The notes beneath the pieces were generated by a model that saw only the letters and a list, made by a program, of their open reading frames with translations, had not been told where the DNA came from and made no database searches. Below, in pieces: positions 48,034-60,000 of a DNA stretch of 64,000 nucleotides. A program made the position numbers and the translations under genes. Position 1 is the first letter of the stretch, and the number at the start of each line of letters is the position of its first letter. This DNA comes from Protea cynaroides (Eukaryota; Streptophyta; Magnoliopsida; Proteales; Proteaceae), in the NCBI GenBank assembly GCA_028583415.1, contig CM053275.1:84686278-84750277 (forward strand), in the 5' to 3' direction.

Positions 48034-48884
48034 ATCCAAAACCCCACCTGTAATATATATCAAATCTTTTCATGACTTTACTGCAAGAGCAAAGAACCTA
48101 ATATGTAAATGGATAGTCGAAAATTTTGTTTACATAATCTATTTGATTTGTTTGGATATAGATATCCAACTAATAAAAAAATAAGTAGCTAAATATCTTC
48201 TGGGTTCTTGAAGATTCGATAGGTACAATGGAATGAGAAAAAGAAAACCGTAAAACTAAAGACAATTGAGAGACATGGACTGAGCGAACTATATCCACCG
48301 AGGGAGGTCTAACCAGAGATGCAAACGGATAGTCTAAAATCCAGATTTAATTCACATCCATTTCTATTTAGAGGGTATCCATAATCGGTCATTATTATGA
48401 TGAAGTTTGATATTATCTTAAGCTAGGAAGTATTGTTCACTATGCCACGTTTTTTGATTGTCTAGCTCGATGCTGAATGAGCCAGGGGTTTGCAGGGGGA
48501 CAGGTAAAGTTGTATTGGGACAGTCTTGTACTTTCGGGGTTGAGGGTTCTTCTTTACATAGAGTCTAATCTCATAAAGAGAGGTATTGAGGGTTTGGAAT
48601 TTCTTCATTGAAATAGTAAAAGCTCTAACTAATTACTCTACCATCAACATAGCTCATACATCTTGTGTAGATGAACCATGTAAATCGTTGTGTTCTTTGT
48701 CTCTTTCTTTCTTCTTTTCACTATCGTTTTTCTGCTGCATTGTTAATTCCTACCCGTCACATCCAAACTGTATACGATCTATTTACATATCTGACCTTGA
48801 TTACTAGTTAATTGAGGGTAGTCTTTTATTGAACTTGTCTTATCAAGACATTTCTTGGATGTCTCCTGCAACCCGACAACTGGA
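48034..48884. other. Intergenic spacer
   Basis: No gene seen. Opens with the right target duplication of the LTR element. Confidence 0.5.
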
Positions 48885-49190
48885 CTCACCATCGCCGACA
48901 CATCAAAATGACGAACTTTATCCTTTATATTTGGCTGGTGTGGTGGCCGTTCGGCCAATCACAATGATTGGCACGGCCGGGAGAGTCAGGGCCCTCCCCT
49001 TCCCTAGGGGAGCTCTTTCACTTTGATGCTTTGAATCCGTGGCTTCGCAGGAGTGTGCGGGGCGCATCCGCGCACTTCCGTTTTTCAGCTTGCTGCTCGC
49101 TTTCTCGCTTCCGAGAGGCGAAGGGGTTGTCGGGTGTTGAGAGGGGGGCTGAGGACAGGGAGAAGGACAGGGAGCTGCTTAACAAGTATA
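48885..49190. other. GC-rich island, possible organelle-derived insert
   Basis: About 300 bases are much richer in GC than everything nearby, with words such as GGCACGGCCGGGAGAG and GTGCGGGGCGCATCCGCG. Frames across it (48829-49026, 48968-49306) are not recognisable proteins. Composition and style recall plant mitochondrial DNA, so a nuclear-integrated organelle fragment is one reading; a CpG-rich remnant of something else is equally open. Confidence 0.3.
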
Positions 49191-50148
49191 TATACTCATG
49201 TAGCCAATTCTTAACTACCCTTCACAGGTTCCCAAGAATAAAACATGAAAAAGAACAAAAGGGTTTGCGTTTGAGATCATTCAAGGTATATATGCCAAGC
49301 TTCTGAGTAACCATGCATGATGCTTCCCCCTTTTTACCTTGGAAAACATCTTATCTAATTCTAACCCACTTTTTTCTGTGTTTGCTTCTCCACACCTTTC
49401 TCTCTTTCTTTCTGTTTTCAGCTCCTTTTGGTGGTTTTATTATTCTTTTATGCAACATCTATCTAGACCCTAATCTTTGATTCAAGCCACAAACACCATG
49501 ATTCCATGTCCATTGTACCTCACTTACTTACTCATACGAGTAACTAGCTAGTGCCTTGCATATGGCATGCTACTCCTACACGGCATCCCATTTGGGCTGA
49601 TATCAAATTTCTCTAGCCTTCATTTCTTTATTACACCCTCCCTCCCTTCCATATTCAATCCATATTTTACCTCTTGAAAATTAATATTGAAAAAAAAATA
49701 TTGGTATCTGATCCTATACTGATTCTAACTGTTATTAAATTTTTTTCTCTCCCAGTATATTTTACCTCTTGAAAATTAATATTGAAAAAAAATATTTACA
49801 TATAAAATTTTACGTCAAACAAACAAGGTCTTCATGTAAAAAAAATTTTACATTTTTTTCATGTCTTTCTATGCATAAATCTTATCTTACAGGGATTTTG
49901 TTCCCACCATTTTACATGGAAAAAAGGTTTTCTATACAGACATTGTGAAAATTAAATATTCTTTTCACCAAAAAAAAAAGATATTCCCACCTATGTCTCA
50001 ATTAGCTATGTGGGACAATGATCATTTTAAAAATCAGATAAATGAAGAATTTCTTATTTCATCTCAAATTTGTTTGATCATCTCATCAATTGTATGGTAA
50101 TTATCCAATTGTTTTATTCAATAGCCCTATTCTTCAAACAAGTCTTAA
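49191..50148. other. Intergenic spacer with MITE debris
   Basis: No gene. CTTGAAAATTAATATTGAAAAAAAA occurs twice in part (49,674 and 49,770), and ACATATAAAATTTTACGTCAA near 49,800 belongs to the MITE family seen at 19,877. Confidence 0.5.
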
Positions 50149-50220
50149 CACTAGAAGAAAAATGATTTTTTACTATGGTTTTATTGCGACGGATGCTTTT
50201 ATCCGTCGCAAAAATTATAA
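50149..50220. mobile_element. Terminal fragment of a second CACTA family
   Basis: CACTAGAAGAAAAATG begins right after TAA and runs into a hairpin, GCGACGGAT...ATCCGTCGC, typical of CACTA ends with subterminal hairpins. No partner end (CTTCTAGTG) was found downstream, so this is a broken end. Confidence 0.55.
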
Positions 50221-51179
50221 GTTAGATTGATCTACACTTATAAATAATGGCATAAACACCTCCCTCTCTCTCTTTAATTTCACATATAGTAGCATATAAG
50301 GGGGCGATAGGATCTAGGATTTCCACCCTTCAGAAGATGCATTGAAACTATCATTTAGTTTCATGGAGATAGGTCTCATGGTCCCTACTTTGTATGGATG
50401 ACTCCTGCTGGAAACCCTTAATTTCCTTAGCCTCGTCCCAAATATCAGCTGTGCAGTGCAAGAAATGTGGCATGGAGCGGATGAATGTGTGATTTAGGAG
50501 TTAGGACCATTTGACAAGGTTGACTTTGACACATGAAAAACATCGCAATGTGGGGCTATTTCTATTGTGGGCCAAGTTTGTGCAAAATGAAATTATATTC
50601 TGCATCGGGTATTGAAAAACTTGCCAGGACTTCCTCGTGAACTGGAACCATAATAAATAAGAAAGATATGGGCCCACCAAAGAAATGAGAACCTTATAGA
50701 AGATATGAAATCCCATAATTGAATTATTTTGAGCTATTGATCATGGTAGGGAAGTTTTTTTTTAGGTTGGATGGATTAAAGAAGGGAGTTCATCATCAAG
50801 TGGGTGCGTCTGCAAATTTGGATGAAGAAACCAATAATTCAAGATGAATTAGTGGATCTCACATTCATATGATTGGTAATTTTTTTTTTTTTTTTTTTTT
50901 GATGATTGTAAAATTTTATCCCAAAAGAAATAAAAGTCTCTTAAAAAAAAGTGAGTGTAAATTAACCAAAATTATAAGAATGCAAACTAGATTCTAATAT
51001 TATAATATTATATTCATTTAATTTTAAAATAAAAATAACAATTACTTATCTTTCATTTGTTTCAGGTTCAAAGATATCTATTAAAAGAGCGTGAGTTACA
51101 AAATGTTGATCATGGTCAGCCCAAAATACCGAAGTTGTAGTCAAGGATCGAATATAAATCAAACTGTCCTCGATGCTGT

Positions 51180-51180
<1 letters not shown>
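50221..51180. other. Intergenic spacer
   Basis: No gene supported; a poly-T run lies at 50,879-50,900. Confidence 0.5.
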
Positions 51181-51218
<38 letters not shown>

Positions 51219-52190
51219 TAAAAACTAATTTGTATTAAAAGAAAAATGAAAATAACACACAAATCCCTTAATAAAAAATCCTTCACCTTCGACATTGCCA
51301 TCAGTAGAGGACATCCAGGTTAAAAAAGTTAGGAAAACCTATAACGTGGTCTACAAGAAGCATCCCACACTACCTCACTAGCCACATAATCTGGACTTAT
51401 CGTCCAAGAAGATGAGGAAAGACCCTTAGCTGCTTTTTTTGACAAAAGATCGGCAACTGTATTTGTCTCTCTAAAACAATGCGTAAATCTGACTTGACTG
51501 TCTACAAGCACCTTCGAAATACCCATCTATTCTTGAAGGAAAGACCATTGCATGTTTCCAGATATGAGGCCATAAACTGCCGCAGCTGAATCCAATTCCA
51601 ACTAGATTTTTCGAAAACCCAAACCATGAGCCATAAGTAAAGCACGTTGCCACACCAATGTAATCAGCATATGCATAGACGACCCTACCTCCCTCTAATC
51701 TTATGACACCTCCAGCTCCTGACTCACCCGGGTTACCTCTACTACACCCATATGTGTTAACCTTACACCAACCATTCAATGGAGACTGCCATTTAAGCTC
51801 CACTATCTTACGTTGGGGGTTCCGTCTCGTTACTAGACTCAACAGATTGACAATTCGAAGATCATCCACTATCTTAACCCTACATGGATGACGTTGTGAA
51901 ATGTCTTTACATCCTCTTTTGATCAATTCTCATACCAATATATGAGAAGGCATCTGATCACTATGAATTGCTTGATTTCGAGCATACCATATCGCCTCAA
52001 GAGCAACAAATAAACAACCTGACCATATATGCCGAAGCAAAACCACTGTTTTTCGCCTCCACCACAGTTGCAATTCATCAATAGATTGAGCCAAAAGAAT
52101 ACAAATACCAAACCAGCAACCAATCTCTTCCCAAATCACCTTCTTCGCTAGAGAATCAGTAATACTATTTAATTCTCTTGCAACAAATGA
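51181..52190 (-). pseudogene. 5'-truncated LINE 3' end with RNase H domain
   Basis: Minus strand. The coding part runs from about 52190 (RELNSITDSLAKK, WWRRKTVVLLRHIWSG, EAIWYARNQAIHSDQ) to an RNase H domain: LKWQSPLNGWCKVNT, GCSRGNPGESGAGGVIR, later LELDSAAAVYGLISG and FRETNTVADLLSKKA, stopping at 51329. This is the C-terminal end of plant L1-type LINE ORF2. The first catalytic Asp (expected after KVNT) reads Tyr. There are TAG codons at 51605-51603 and 51529-51527 and several frameshifts, so it is dead. The 3' tail runs to a (TA)n stretch at 51181-51214, as is common for LINE tails. The reverse transcriptase is absent, a usual 5' truncation. Confidence 0.88.
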
Positions 52191-53151
52191 GAATGAAATG
52201 ACATCAAAATATGATTGGTCATATGGTTAAGGTCCTCTATCATAAGCATTTTGGAATATCAATGGTTGCCATATGGCAAGGAAATGTGACTTTGTGACTA
52301 TACTACTAAATCTATAGTGTAGATTGTATTAGCCGCAAATCCTACATCATAAGATTAAATTAATCTCCAAGAAGAAAGATTTAAAATTTAGATTATACAA
52401 AAAAAACTAAGATCATTTTTATTATGTATTTGCTTCAAAAATTAAAAAGTTGTATAATGAGGTGATAGATATGGTTTTTGTTTTACATTATATTTTGATA
52501 TTTTTTATAGGGGTTAATTCTCTACACCGATACCACAAGCTATGCTACGTCGCATATTGGATAATGCCAGAATTTATAAATAGGCAGATCCAAAGGTCTA
52601 CTATTCACGTCTCAAGTTTCAATCCCAACAAACTATGACAAGTGGCAAATTGAAGCATTGAAAAAGAAAATTCAAGACTTGATTCTTACAAAAAAAAATT
52701 TAAGTCCAGAGACAATTTGCATTGACGAGTATATGATTAAATTTGAGTTTAAAATTTGATGCATGATTAACACGCACAAATACTTAGATATCCATGTGAT
52801 TCATATTGCCATATGACCATTCAAATGACAAAAAATAAGGTGTTGGTATAGAAACCCCTTTACCATGACTGGTGTAGCAAAACTTTTCATGTTTATGATA
52901 GATATATAGATTGAACCATTAAAATACAATAATATTCATAGATAATTTTATGGAGGGATATGTTTTAAAATTTCTGTTAAATCTGGTTCATTGTCCTTAG
53001 ACAATTGAAGAAATGATTTTCATTCTTTAATCCTATCACCTCCTAATAATAATATAACTTTTGTGAGAGTTTTATTAATTTCAATACTTTATCAACATTA
53101 AAAATCGAGGGTGTAAGGACAGGAAGGGGCAAGGATGAAAACTCATAAATA
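52191..53151. other. Intergenic spacer
   Basis: AT-rich sequence, no gene recognised. Confidence 0.5.
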
Positions 53152-53394
53152 GGGGATCCGCATCCTCTCCTCCCAGTGGTCTGGGAGGACAGTGGCAACC
53201 TATCCTAGATGGTTGTCACATGGCTCTCGGTGAATCCGAGACCCATGTCTGAGCCGACACCCAGCCGACAAGCCAAGCCGACAGAGGGTGTCGGCTCAGA
53301 CGTGGGTCTCGAATTCACCGAGAATCACGTGGCAACCTTCTAAGATAGGTTGTCACTGTCCTTCCAGAACCACGAGAAGAAGATGATGTAAATC
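53152..53394. mobile_element. Fold-back MITE, about 243 bp, copy 2
   Basis: Begins GGGGATCCGCATCCTCTCC and shares CTCCCAGTGGTCTGGGAGGA with the copy at 33,788. Right-arm words (GATAGGTTGTCACTGTCC) pair with left-arm words (GGACAGTGGCAACCTATC). The centre GTGTCGGCTCAGACGTGGG pairs with CCCATGTCTGAGCCGACAC. The structure is one nearly perfect hairpin. Confidence 0.88.
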
Positions 53395-53744
53395 AATAAA
53401 TAGGACGGCAAAGCACTTTACTAGCAACTACTTAATTTGAAACTATAACACATGGAGTACCAAGTCATATCATACCAGTTGCATGCTCTTATAAATCCAA
53501 CAGCAACCTAAATATATGGGCCCTACCCAAGAGATTTTGCAGGCCAATTTAGCTTCTTAAACCAATTTTACCACTTTGGATGGTCAAAAAATTTATAACT
53601 AATTTAAGAATATATAACCTGGGCCCTTTTTGGCCCTTTTTGATTGTCATAATATCTAATATGTCCTTTTACAGTTCTTAGATCTTTTTCTATGATTATT
53701 GATTGAGTAAATTACTTATGAGGTATCTAATCTTTGAAAAAATT

Positions 53745-54144
53745 ACACTCTGTTCCCACTCTGCTTTTGATTCGGACTCCTAGGGAGCCATTTGGGAGTC
53801 AAAAAGTGTTTGGTAACACCATGTTAATTCCAGCTCCCATGGAGTCAATTGGTTCAAAAAATGACTCTCAGAGTCAAAATTTAAGAGTAAAAAATACTTG
53901 TTTTTCCAGAGCCAAAGCCAAAAGAGAGAGTCGAAAATTGGAAGTCATAGCCCACTACCGCCACCACCCCCACCATCCACCACCCACTACCCACCACCGT
54001 CGCTGCCACCACCACCATCGCCACCACTGCCTTCGCCGCCGCCACCACCGCCTTCGCCGCCGCCACCACCACACCACCGCCGCCGCCACCTCCGCCTCCG
54101 CCTCCGCCACCGTCACCACCACCACCACCACCTATGACCCACCA

Positions 54145-54214
<70 letters not shown>

Positions 54215-54431
54215 ACCGCCACCACCAGCACCAGCACCAGATCTAGAACTTATTCCAGATTCATTTTTACCAAACAAACCTCCTGCTCTCAATGAGCTTT
54301 GGAATTGATTCCAGAGCAGCATTATCAAACAGACTCCTGCTCTCAATAAGCTCTGGGAAAAAATGGGAGCTCAAAAATAACTCCAGAGCAAAAGTCAAGA
54401 AGCCGGAATCAGAGTGTTACCAAACAGGCAC
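53745..54431. mobile_element. Relative of the triplet-tract element, inverted, left end unclear
   Basis: AGATCTAGAACTTATTCCAG and TCATTTTTACCAAACAAAC (54,240-54,283) are the reverse of words at 37,575-37,612, and the central tract is CCA/CCG rather than GGT/GGC. The right end reversed begins GTGCCTGTTTGGTAACACTC, flanked by TAA at 54432-54434. The left terminus could not be fixed. No transposase. Confidence 0.65.
53955..54238. repeat. CCA/CCG triplet tract with a 7-bp minisatellite
   Basis: A 280-bp run of CCA, CCG and CAC triplets contains about nine perfect copies of the heptamer CCCACCG (about 54,155-54,216). The long Pro/His/Arg-rich frames here are repeat artefacts. Confidence 0.95.
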
Positions 54432-54434
54432 TAA

Positions 54435-54984
54435 AATGATAAGAAATGACAAAAGGTTTATTCATCAATGACCAATATGGCAATTTTAGATTGAAATTTT
54501 TCAGTGCCACAAAAAATTTTCAGTTCTTACCATGACAACCCATTTAGGTCTACAAGCATTAATGGGGTTCATGGAATTATCTAAGGCACAGGCTAGTCAG
54601 GAAAGATGACATTTTCTTCCCTCTTCAATTCATTGGGGCCACAAAGCTACTCTTGCTTATATAGCAACAGGTGATAGGTGGATTATTTTGGATTGCAGAG
54701 GAGAGAGAGAGATGAAGAAAGCATCTTATAGCTGGGATCTACAGGCTCAAGAGGTGGCCCAGATGGAACAAACTGAAAGAACTCGAAGTCCCATTCCTTT
54801 TGGTCCCCGCCAAATCACAATGCCTAGAAACGTACCTTGGAGCTGACGACCAACAAACAACAGTTCATCTTACTTGTTGGGTCTCTTCTTGCTTTCCTGT
54901 CCTGTACAAGAAAAACACTAGTGTGAATCCAAACTCTCTCTCTCTCTAAAATTGATATTTTCATGGTTTACATAAAAATAAAGG
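54435..54984. other. Intergenic spacer
   Basis: No gene recognised; a short (CT)n tract lies at 54,939-54,951. Confidence 0.5.
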
Positions 54985-55257
54985 TGTTGGAAGTTTAGTT
55001 TTACATCGATTATCAAGTAGTCTTCTATCCCTTTTATATATTTAGAAATCACTAATTTGAACTTTTAAAAAAGAAACTTTACATGATATCAAAGCATGTT
55101 TTTTCCATCTCTGTCTCCATATGTACCTATATTACATAATGTCATATGTGCGGACGAATGTTAAAAGTTTAGTCCCACATCGATTACCAAATATTCTATG
55201 ACCCCCTCATACAACAAAGAATCATTCCATTGGCTACCTTAAAACCCATATACCAAG
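54985..55257 (+). mobile_element. Decayed TRIM-like element
   Basis: TGTTGGAAGTTTAGTTTTACATCGATTA (in part; 54985) ends CTTTACA at 55083 and is followed at once by TGATATCAAAGCATG, a primer-site sequence with G to A changes from the usual TGGTATCAGAGC. A second related repeat starts at 55159 (AGTTTAGTCCCACATCGATTACC in part). Its end near 55,250 and any target duplication could not be fixed. Confidence 0.65.
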
Positions 55258-55869
55258 CTTTAAAACCAAAACTGTTCCTGACTTTGATAGTTTGGGTGCT
55301 CCTAGACCCTCACCAGCTTCCTTCCATGGGTGACGCTTCCTTCTTTCTTTTTTCTTTTTTTTTTCTTTTTCTAAATGCAAGGAGAGAAGGAGAGATGCCT
55401 CTTTAATCAATCAAGCTTTGACATAGTAATTGATTTGAGAATATAAGGGAAATATTTCAAAAGCATAGTGAACCATACAATTAGATGGAACATGAAATTT
55501 TAAAATATGGCTGTTCTATATCTATCTTTTAAAATCCGAAATAGGTAGAATATTCATTGATCTCTTTCGAGTTTTCAGTTATGAGCTTTAATGTATGGGT
55601 ATTATAGACTTGGGGCCTAAATCAGCCCAAGTTTTATGGAAAAGGATTATCTTCCATAGGCATTTTAGTGTTGAGTACATGGTTTTAGTAATCGGAATTG
55701 GATAATCCTGATCGGTCAATTCATATTAATTTCGGCTGTGATCAATACCGATTTTGTATACTTTAACCGTATTGGCCACATGTCAATCATCAATTGGCTT
55801 CAATATATAATATTTGATTTTTTTCATGAAAATTAAATTATTGGGATTTAAAATAGCATGGTTTAAAAG
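55258..55869. other. Intergenic spacer
   Basis: No gene recognised. Confidence 0.45.
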
Positions 55870-56161
55870 CATTCACAAGTAAAAAGAGATCAACTAGTAT
55901 AGGAAAGCATCTAAACCCAATATTTTCCAATGTAGCTCGAATACTCTTCCTCACATGTTAGTTCTTCTTTTGGATTGTAGTACACGTGGCATATGTGGCC
56001 CATCTTTTGGTGATCATAGGACCTGATTATTCTGATTATTCTGATTATTCTGATACCATGTTGAAGTATCCAACCTAAAAGTTTAAGAGTTTAGATAAAC
56101 CAATTAGCATATGAAGACATCCAAAGTCCTAACATCTACTAATATAATATTATTCTCAACA
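55870..56161 (-). mobile_element. Decayed TRIM-like element, minus strand
   Basis: A 103-bp unit at 56059-56161 reads on the minus strand TGTTGAGAA...TTCAACA and is followed by TGGTATCAG, a primer site. A fourfold GATTATTCT repeat lies next to it (56,028-56,052). The second LTR on the low-coordinate side is too degraded to align with confidence. Confidence 0.5.
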
Positions 56162-57030
56162 AGCCTCTAATAAATGATCTGGCCAAGAAAAATTGGATTA
56201 CCTAATTGATCTTAGGTCAACATAGCTCTAACCAATGTTGCAAAGTGGGTTCTTAGCTCATCTTCTCTTGCCCAAATTTTGAGGATTGGGATCCTCAGTA
56301 TTGAGGCCAAAATTGCAATGAAGATTCAGACCACTCAAAGTGCATCGAGGTGTCCTCACTGGCCACTCAAAGTGCATCGGAGTGTCCTCACTGGCCACTC
56401 AAAGTGCACCGGGATACATGCCGATGCACTTTGAGCAGCCACTTCGGCCTCACGAGGATCTTTTTCTAAATTTTGAAGGCCAAATGTGACCAACTTTCCA
56501 CATTAATCATTATCTCAACCTCCCATATTCTACCAAATCCGAAAAGAGATCATCAGAGGATGAAAGTCTCAACCTCAGCAACCTAAAAAAAAAAAGTCAA
56601 GAGTCTTGTATTGGTACTGGGTTTTGGGGTCTTCATTAAGAATTGGAATGATGCTTGTCTCCCAGCCTCACCTGATTTCAGAATTCCAGCACTTATAGGG
56701 TTACCATAATTTGAAAAGAAAGGATAAAGAAAGGAAGAAAGGAAGTTTTTTAAATCTGGTCCAACAAGGAACCGACAATGGTACAAAAATAATGCAGATC
56801 TCAGAATACTCTAACTCTGTAAAGGCCAAAGGGTGAGTGCCGACAGCAGATGAGTTGCTCTCACAGTTCCACCAGGCGCTCTTGAGCATATCAGCAGCTG
56901 TGTCCCCATGCATGTTGTGGCCATTTATAGGAGAACCCAACACCTTATCTCATGTTCTAATGTTCCCCCACTCGCATGAGTCTGAACAGATGATATTGTC
57001 AACAGGCCTTTCAATAGAGACTCCCGATAG

Positions 57031-57032
<2 letters not shown>
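56162..57032. other. Spacer with a 32-bp tandem repeat
   Basis: CCACTCAAAGTGCATCG recurs at 56331, 56363 and 56395 (32-bp period) and is followed by its inverse, CGATGCACTTTGAG, near 56,424-56,435. The minus-strand frame at 56701-56943 begins just after a TATAAATGGCC-like word but is not recognised. Confidence 0.6.

Positions 57033-57073
<41 letters not shown>
57033..57073. repeat. (TC)n microsatellite
   Basis: About 40 bases of pure TC dinucleotide. Confidence 0.96.
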
Positions 57074-57081
<8 letters not shown>

Positions 57082-60000
57082 AACTTGAGTGGTGCTAGAG
57101 GGAGATTTTGTGGTTGGAGATTGTTATAGTAAGGGGAGAGAGGTGGAGAGGAGGAAAAAATGTTAGAAATTTTTTATTACAATGAAAGATTATTTTTGAA
57201 AGAGGAAAGTTTTTTTATGATCCATGGACAAATAACTGACATCCGTCTGTAAAAGCGTAGAAAATCAATTTGGTTTCACCTATGAAAGTAAGAGGGTAAA
57301 TTTTTTTAATAAAAATAATGGGAGAGAAATATCTATATATTGTCTGGATATATTGAAATCTTATATATTAGTTTATGTTTAGTCTTAGGATAGGAATCAT
57401 TTAATTAAAAACGATTTGGATGATAAAAAAGAAAGCATTAATAAAGAAAGTGGATGTGAGAAAAAAGTTCTTTTTCCCTAGAATAATATATAGGTAACTA
57501 TAACTAGGGAAGGTAGTAAGTTATGCCAGTTCCATCACATGGAAGCACATTTGCCATTAAATTTGGTTTTTCAGGTAAGATTATCAATCCATATTCATAT
57601 GAAAATTTTTACTCAAAATAGAGTCTCACATGCCATAAAAAAAATGGAAATGATGGTAAAAATTGGTTAAAAGTTCAAATGAGACTAAGTTTTTCTACAA
57701 ACTCTTCAATGGCCATCATTGCATTTGAATGAGAATCAGAGAACAGTCAAGGGCATTTTGGACCTTCAACATCCAAAGAACAAAGTAATTATGATGGTTG
57801 GTCCGAGGGTGAAGAGGGGTTGGAAAACTTCACCAAAATTCCATGTAACTCGAGGTATAAGGGGAATATATGGTTCAAAACACACGAAACTAAAACTAGT
57901 TCAAACTGTGTGGATGACATTGATCCAAGTAAGCTGGCCATGCTAAGCTATACTGGTCACATTTGTAACCCTTCACCCAGTTGAGCTTCCTCATGTCACG
58001 CCTCATGCGACCTCACATCTCCGTTTCATTGGTATCAGACATGCAAGGTTGAGTTGGACCATGAAATTTGATATACGGCCAATCAAAGAGGTTATATATG
58101 GATGAAACCAATGGCTTGGATGTATCACACAGTCTCTCAATGTGGATAGGCAAATATGCCAGAATAGTTCACCTACACCTATGTGTATTCTCCACAAGAT
58201 CTCATCATCTGCCACATTAGTGGGTTTCATATCGAATCGATGGTGATGGGATCCCATGGAGAGTACTACACAGATAAACTGGACTCCAAATATGTTGTCT
58301 AGACCAGAAAACCAAGTGTATGTTGATTGATTTCATTTCAAATAATTGAAAGTTTGTAATTACTGTTGCTTCTACGAGTGTAGAAACCCTACTCTCAATA
58401 TGCATATTCCATATAATCTCGAAGAATAATTCTTTGGTTGGCTTTCCTTGTCCTTTTTAGTCCCAAAAACAACCTCTAATGCATGATAACAATAATCAAC
58501 CAGACGAATGAAATAACAAGAGAAATTAAAAATCATTCAGAAATGACTCATCACATTTTATCAAAATGAGTGAGAGAGAGCGAGGAAAGAGAATTCCCAC
58601 ATAGGCATTGTAGGGTTTTTTTTTTCAGTAATCAATATGTGTGATCTTTCAAGGAGAAATTGGGGAAGAAACCAAAGGAGTCAACATGATTAACCTATTT
58701 TATAATCCAATTTAACTTTTGACTGAGGGTTATAATCAGACTTTGACACCAGTTTTTTAACCTTTGGATATTTGATCATTCTCCTTAAAAATTGAAACTG
58801 CTTCTGTCACTGGTTTTTTTAGAAAGTGTTCATGAAAAATTGACTTGACATGCATTTTTACCTCAACTTTGAAAAATACTGTAACCTAAGAAGGAATATT
58901 TTGGAGAAAAAAAAAATAGGAGCAAAATCTGTTATAACTAGATCAGTTACGTTCTCTTACCATTAAAAAAAAAGAAGATCAGTTACATTCAGACGTACCC
59001 ATCTAATATTTTCCACCTTTTTAGATCAGCTAGCAAGATAGGCACGAATCTTCCATGTGACAGCTTGGTGACAGCATCTGCTTATATTTGTCTACTTACT
59101 ATAAACTTACTATAGACTTCTTAATATAAGTAACACACTCTTTAGTTTGGAATTTAGTTTGCTGGGAGAGGGCATGAGTCAACTACTCAGATCTCCACTA
59201 AAAATTTTCAATATTAGTATATGCTTATACTAAGATAAAAAAAAAACTATATAAACCCTTAATCTAAAGGGCTGCATGTTGGATGGCCAATATCAAATGA
59301 TTTGATTATCAACAATTATATCTCTACCATGTTAAAATCCATTTTTAATAAGAAATATTATTTTAATCTTATGCTTATGATTTTGCAATTTGTCAACATC
59401 AGGGGTCCTTTTAGAGTTGGTTAACTATCCAAGTATTTAATCATATCATAACTTAAATCTCCTTGGTTTGCATGAAGCTTTGGTTCAAATGGAGTTTACC
59501 ATGTGGCAAAACAAAGTGGTAAAAAATGTAAGACTATCAAAAGGCCTGTCTACAATGATATATGATTGAATCTGAACCTAGATTTTGGCAAGTGACTAAT
59601 CCAATAGTTTGAATAGCCTCATCATCATCTCTCCACTTGACAATATATATCTGTAAATCAGAATATTTCCTAAACCTATGGACCACAACAACTTTTGCCT
59701 ATATGTGATTTCATTTTGTGTGGAATACTGATGATCTAAACCATTTAGATGGGTTCGATCATTTTTATTTTTATTTTTTGTACGTAGATATTTTATTAAA
59801 TTCAGAAGAAAGAATAAATACGAGCAAGACCATCAAAAGATGGGAGCTGAAAGAAAAACATGCTAAGCAAAGCCCAACACAAAGCTGACCCAACAAAACC
59901 AAGCCCAAACAAGGGTGGTCCATCTTTAGTTTGCTTTAGGACTACTCATTCTTTGTGGGGCGGGTTTGGGCCCAATGTTTTAGCCCAAGTACCATAGCTC

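Noticed and set aside
56701..57088. Possible short gene with a TATAAATGGCC box on the minus strand
   Set aside because: The frame has no recognisable protein features and no supporting splice or stop context.
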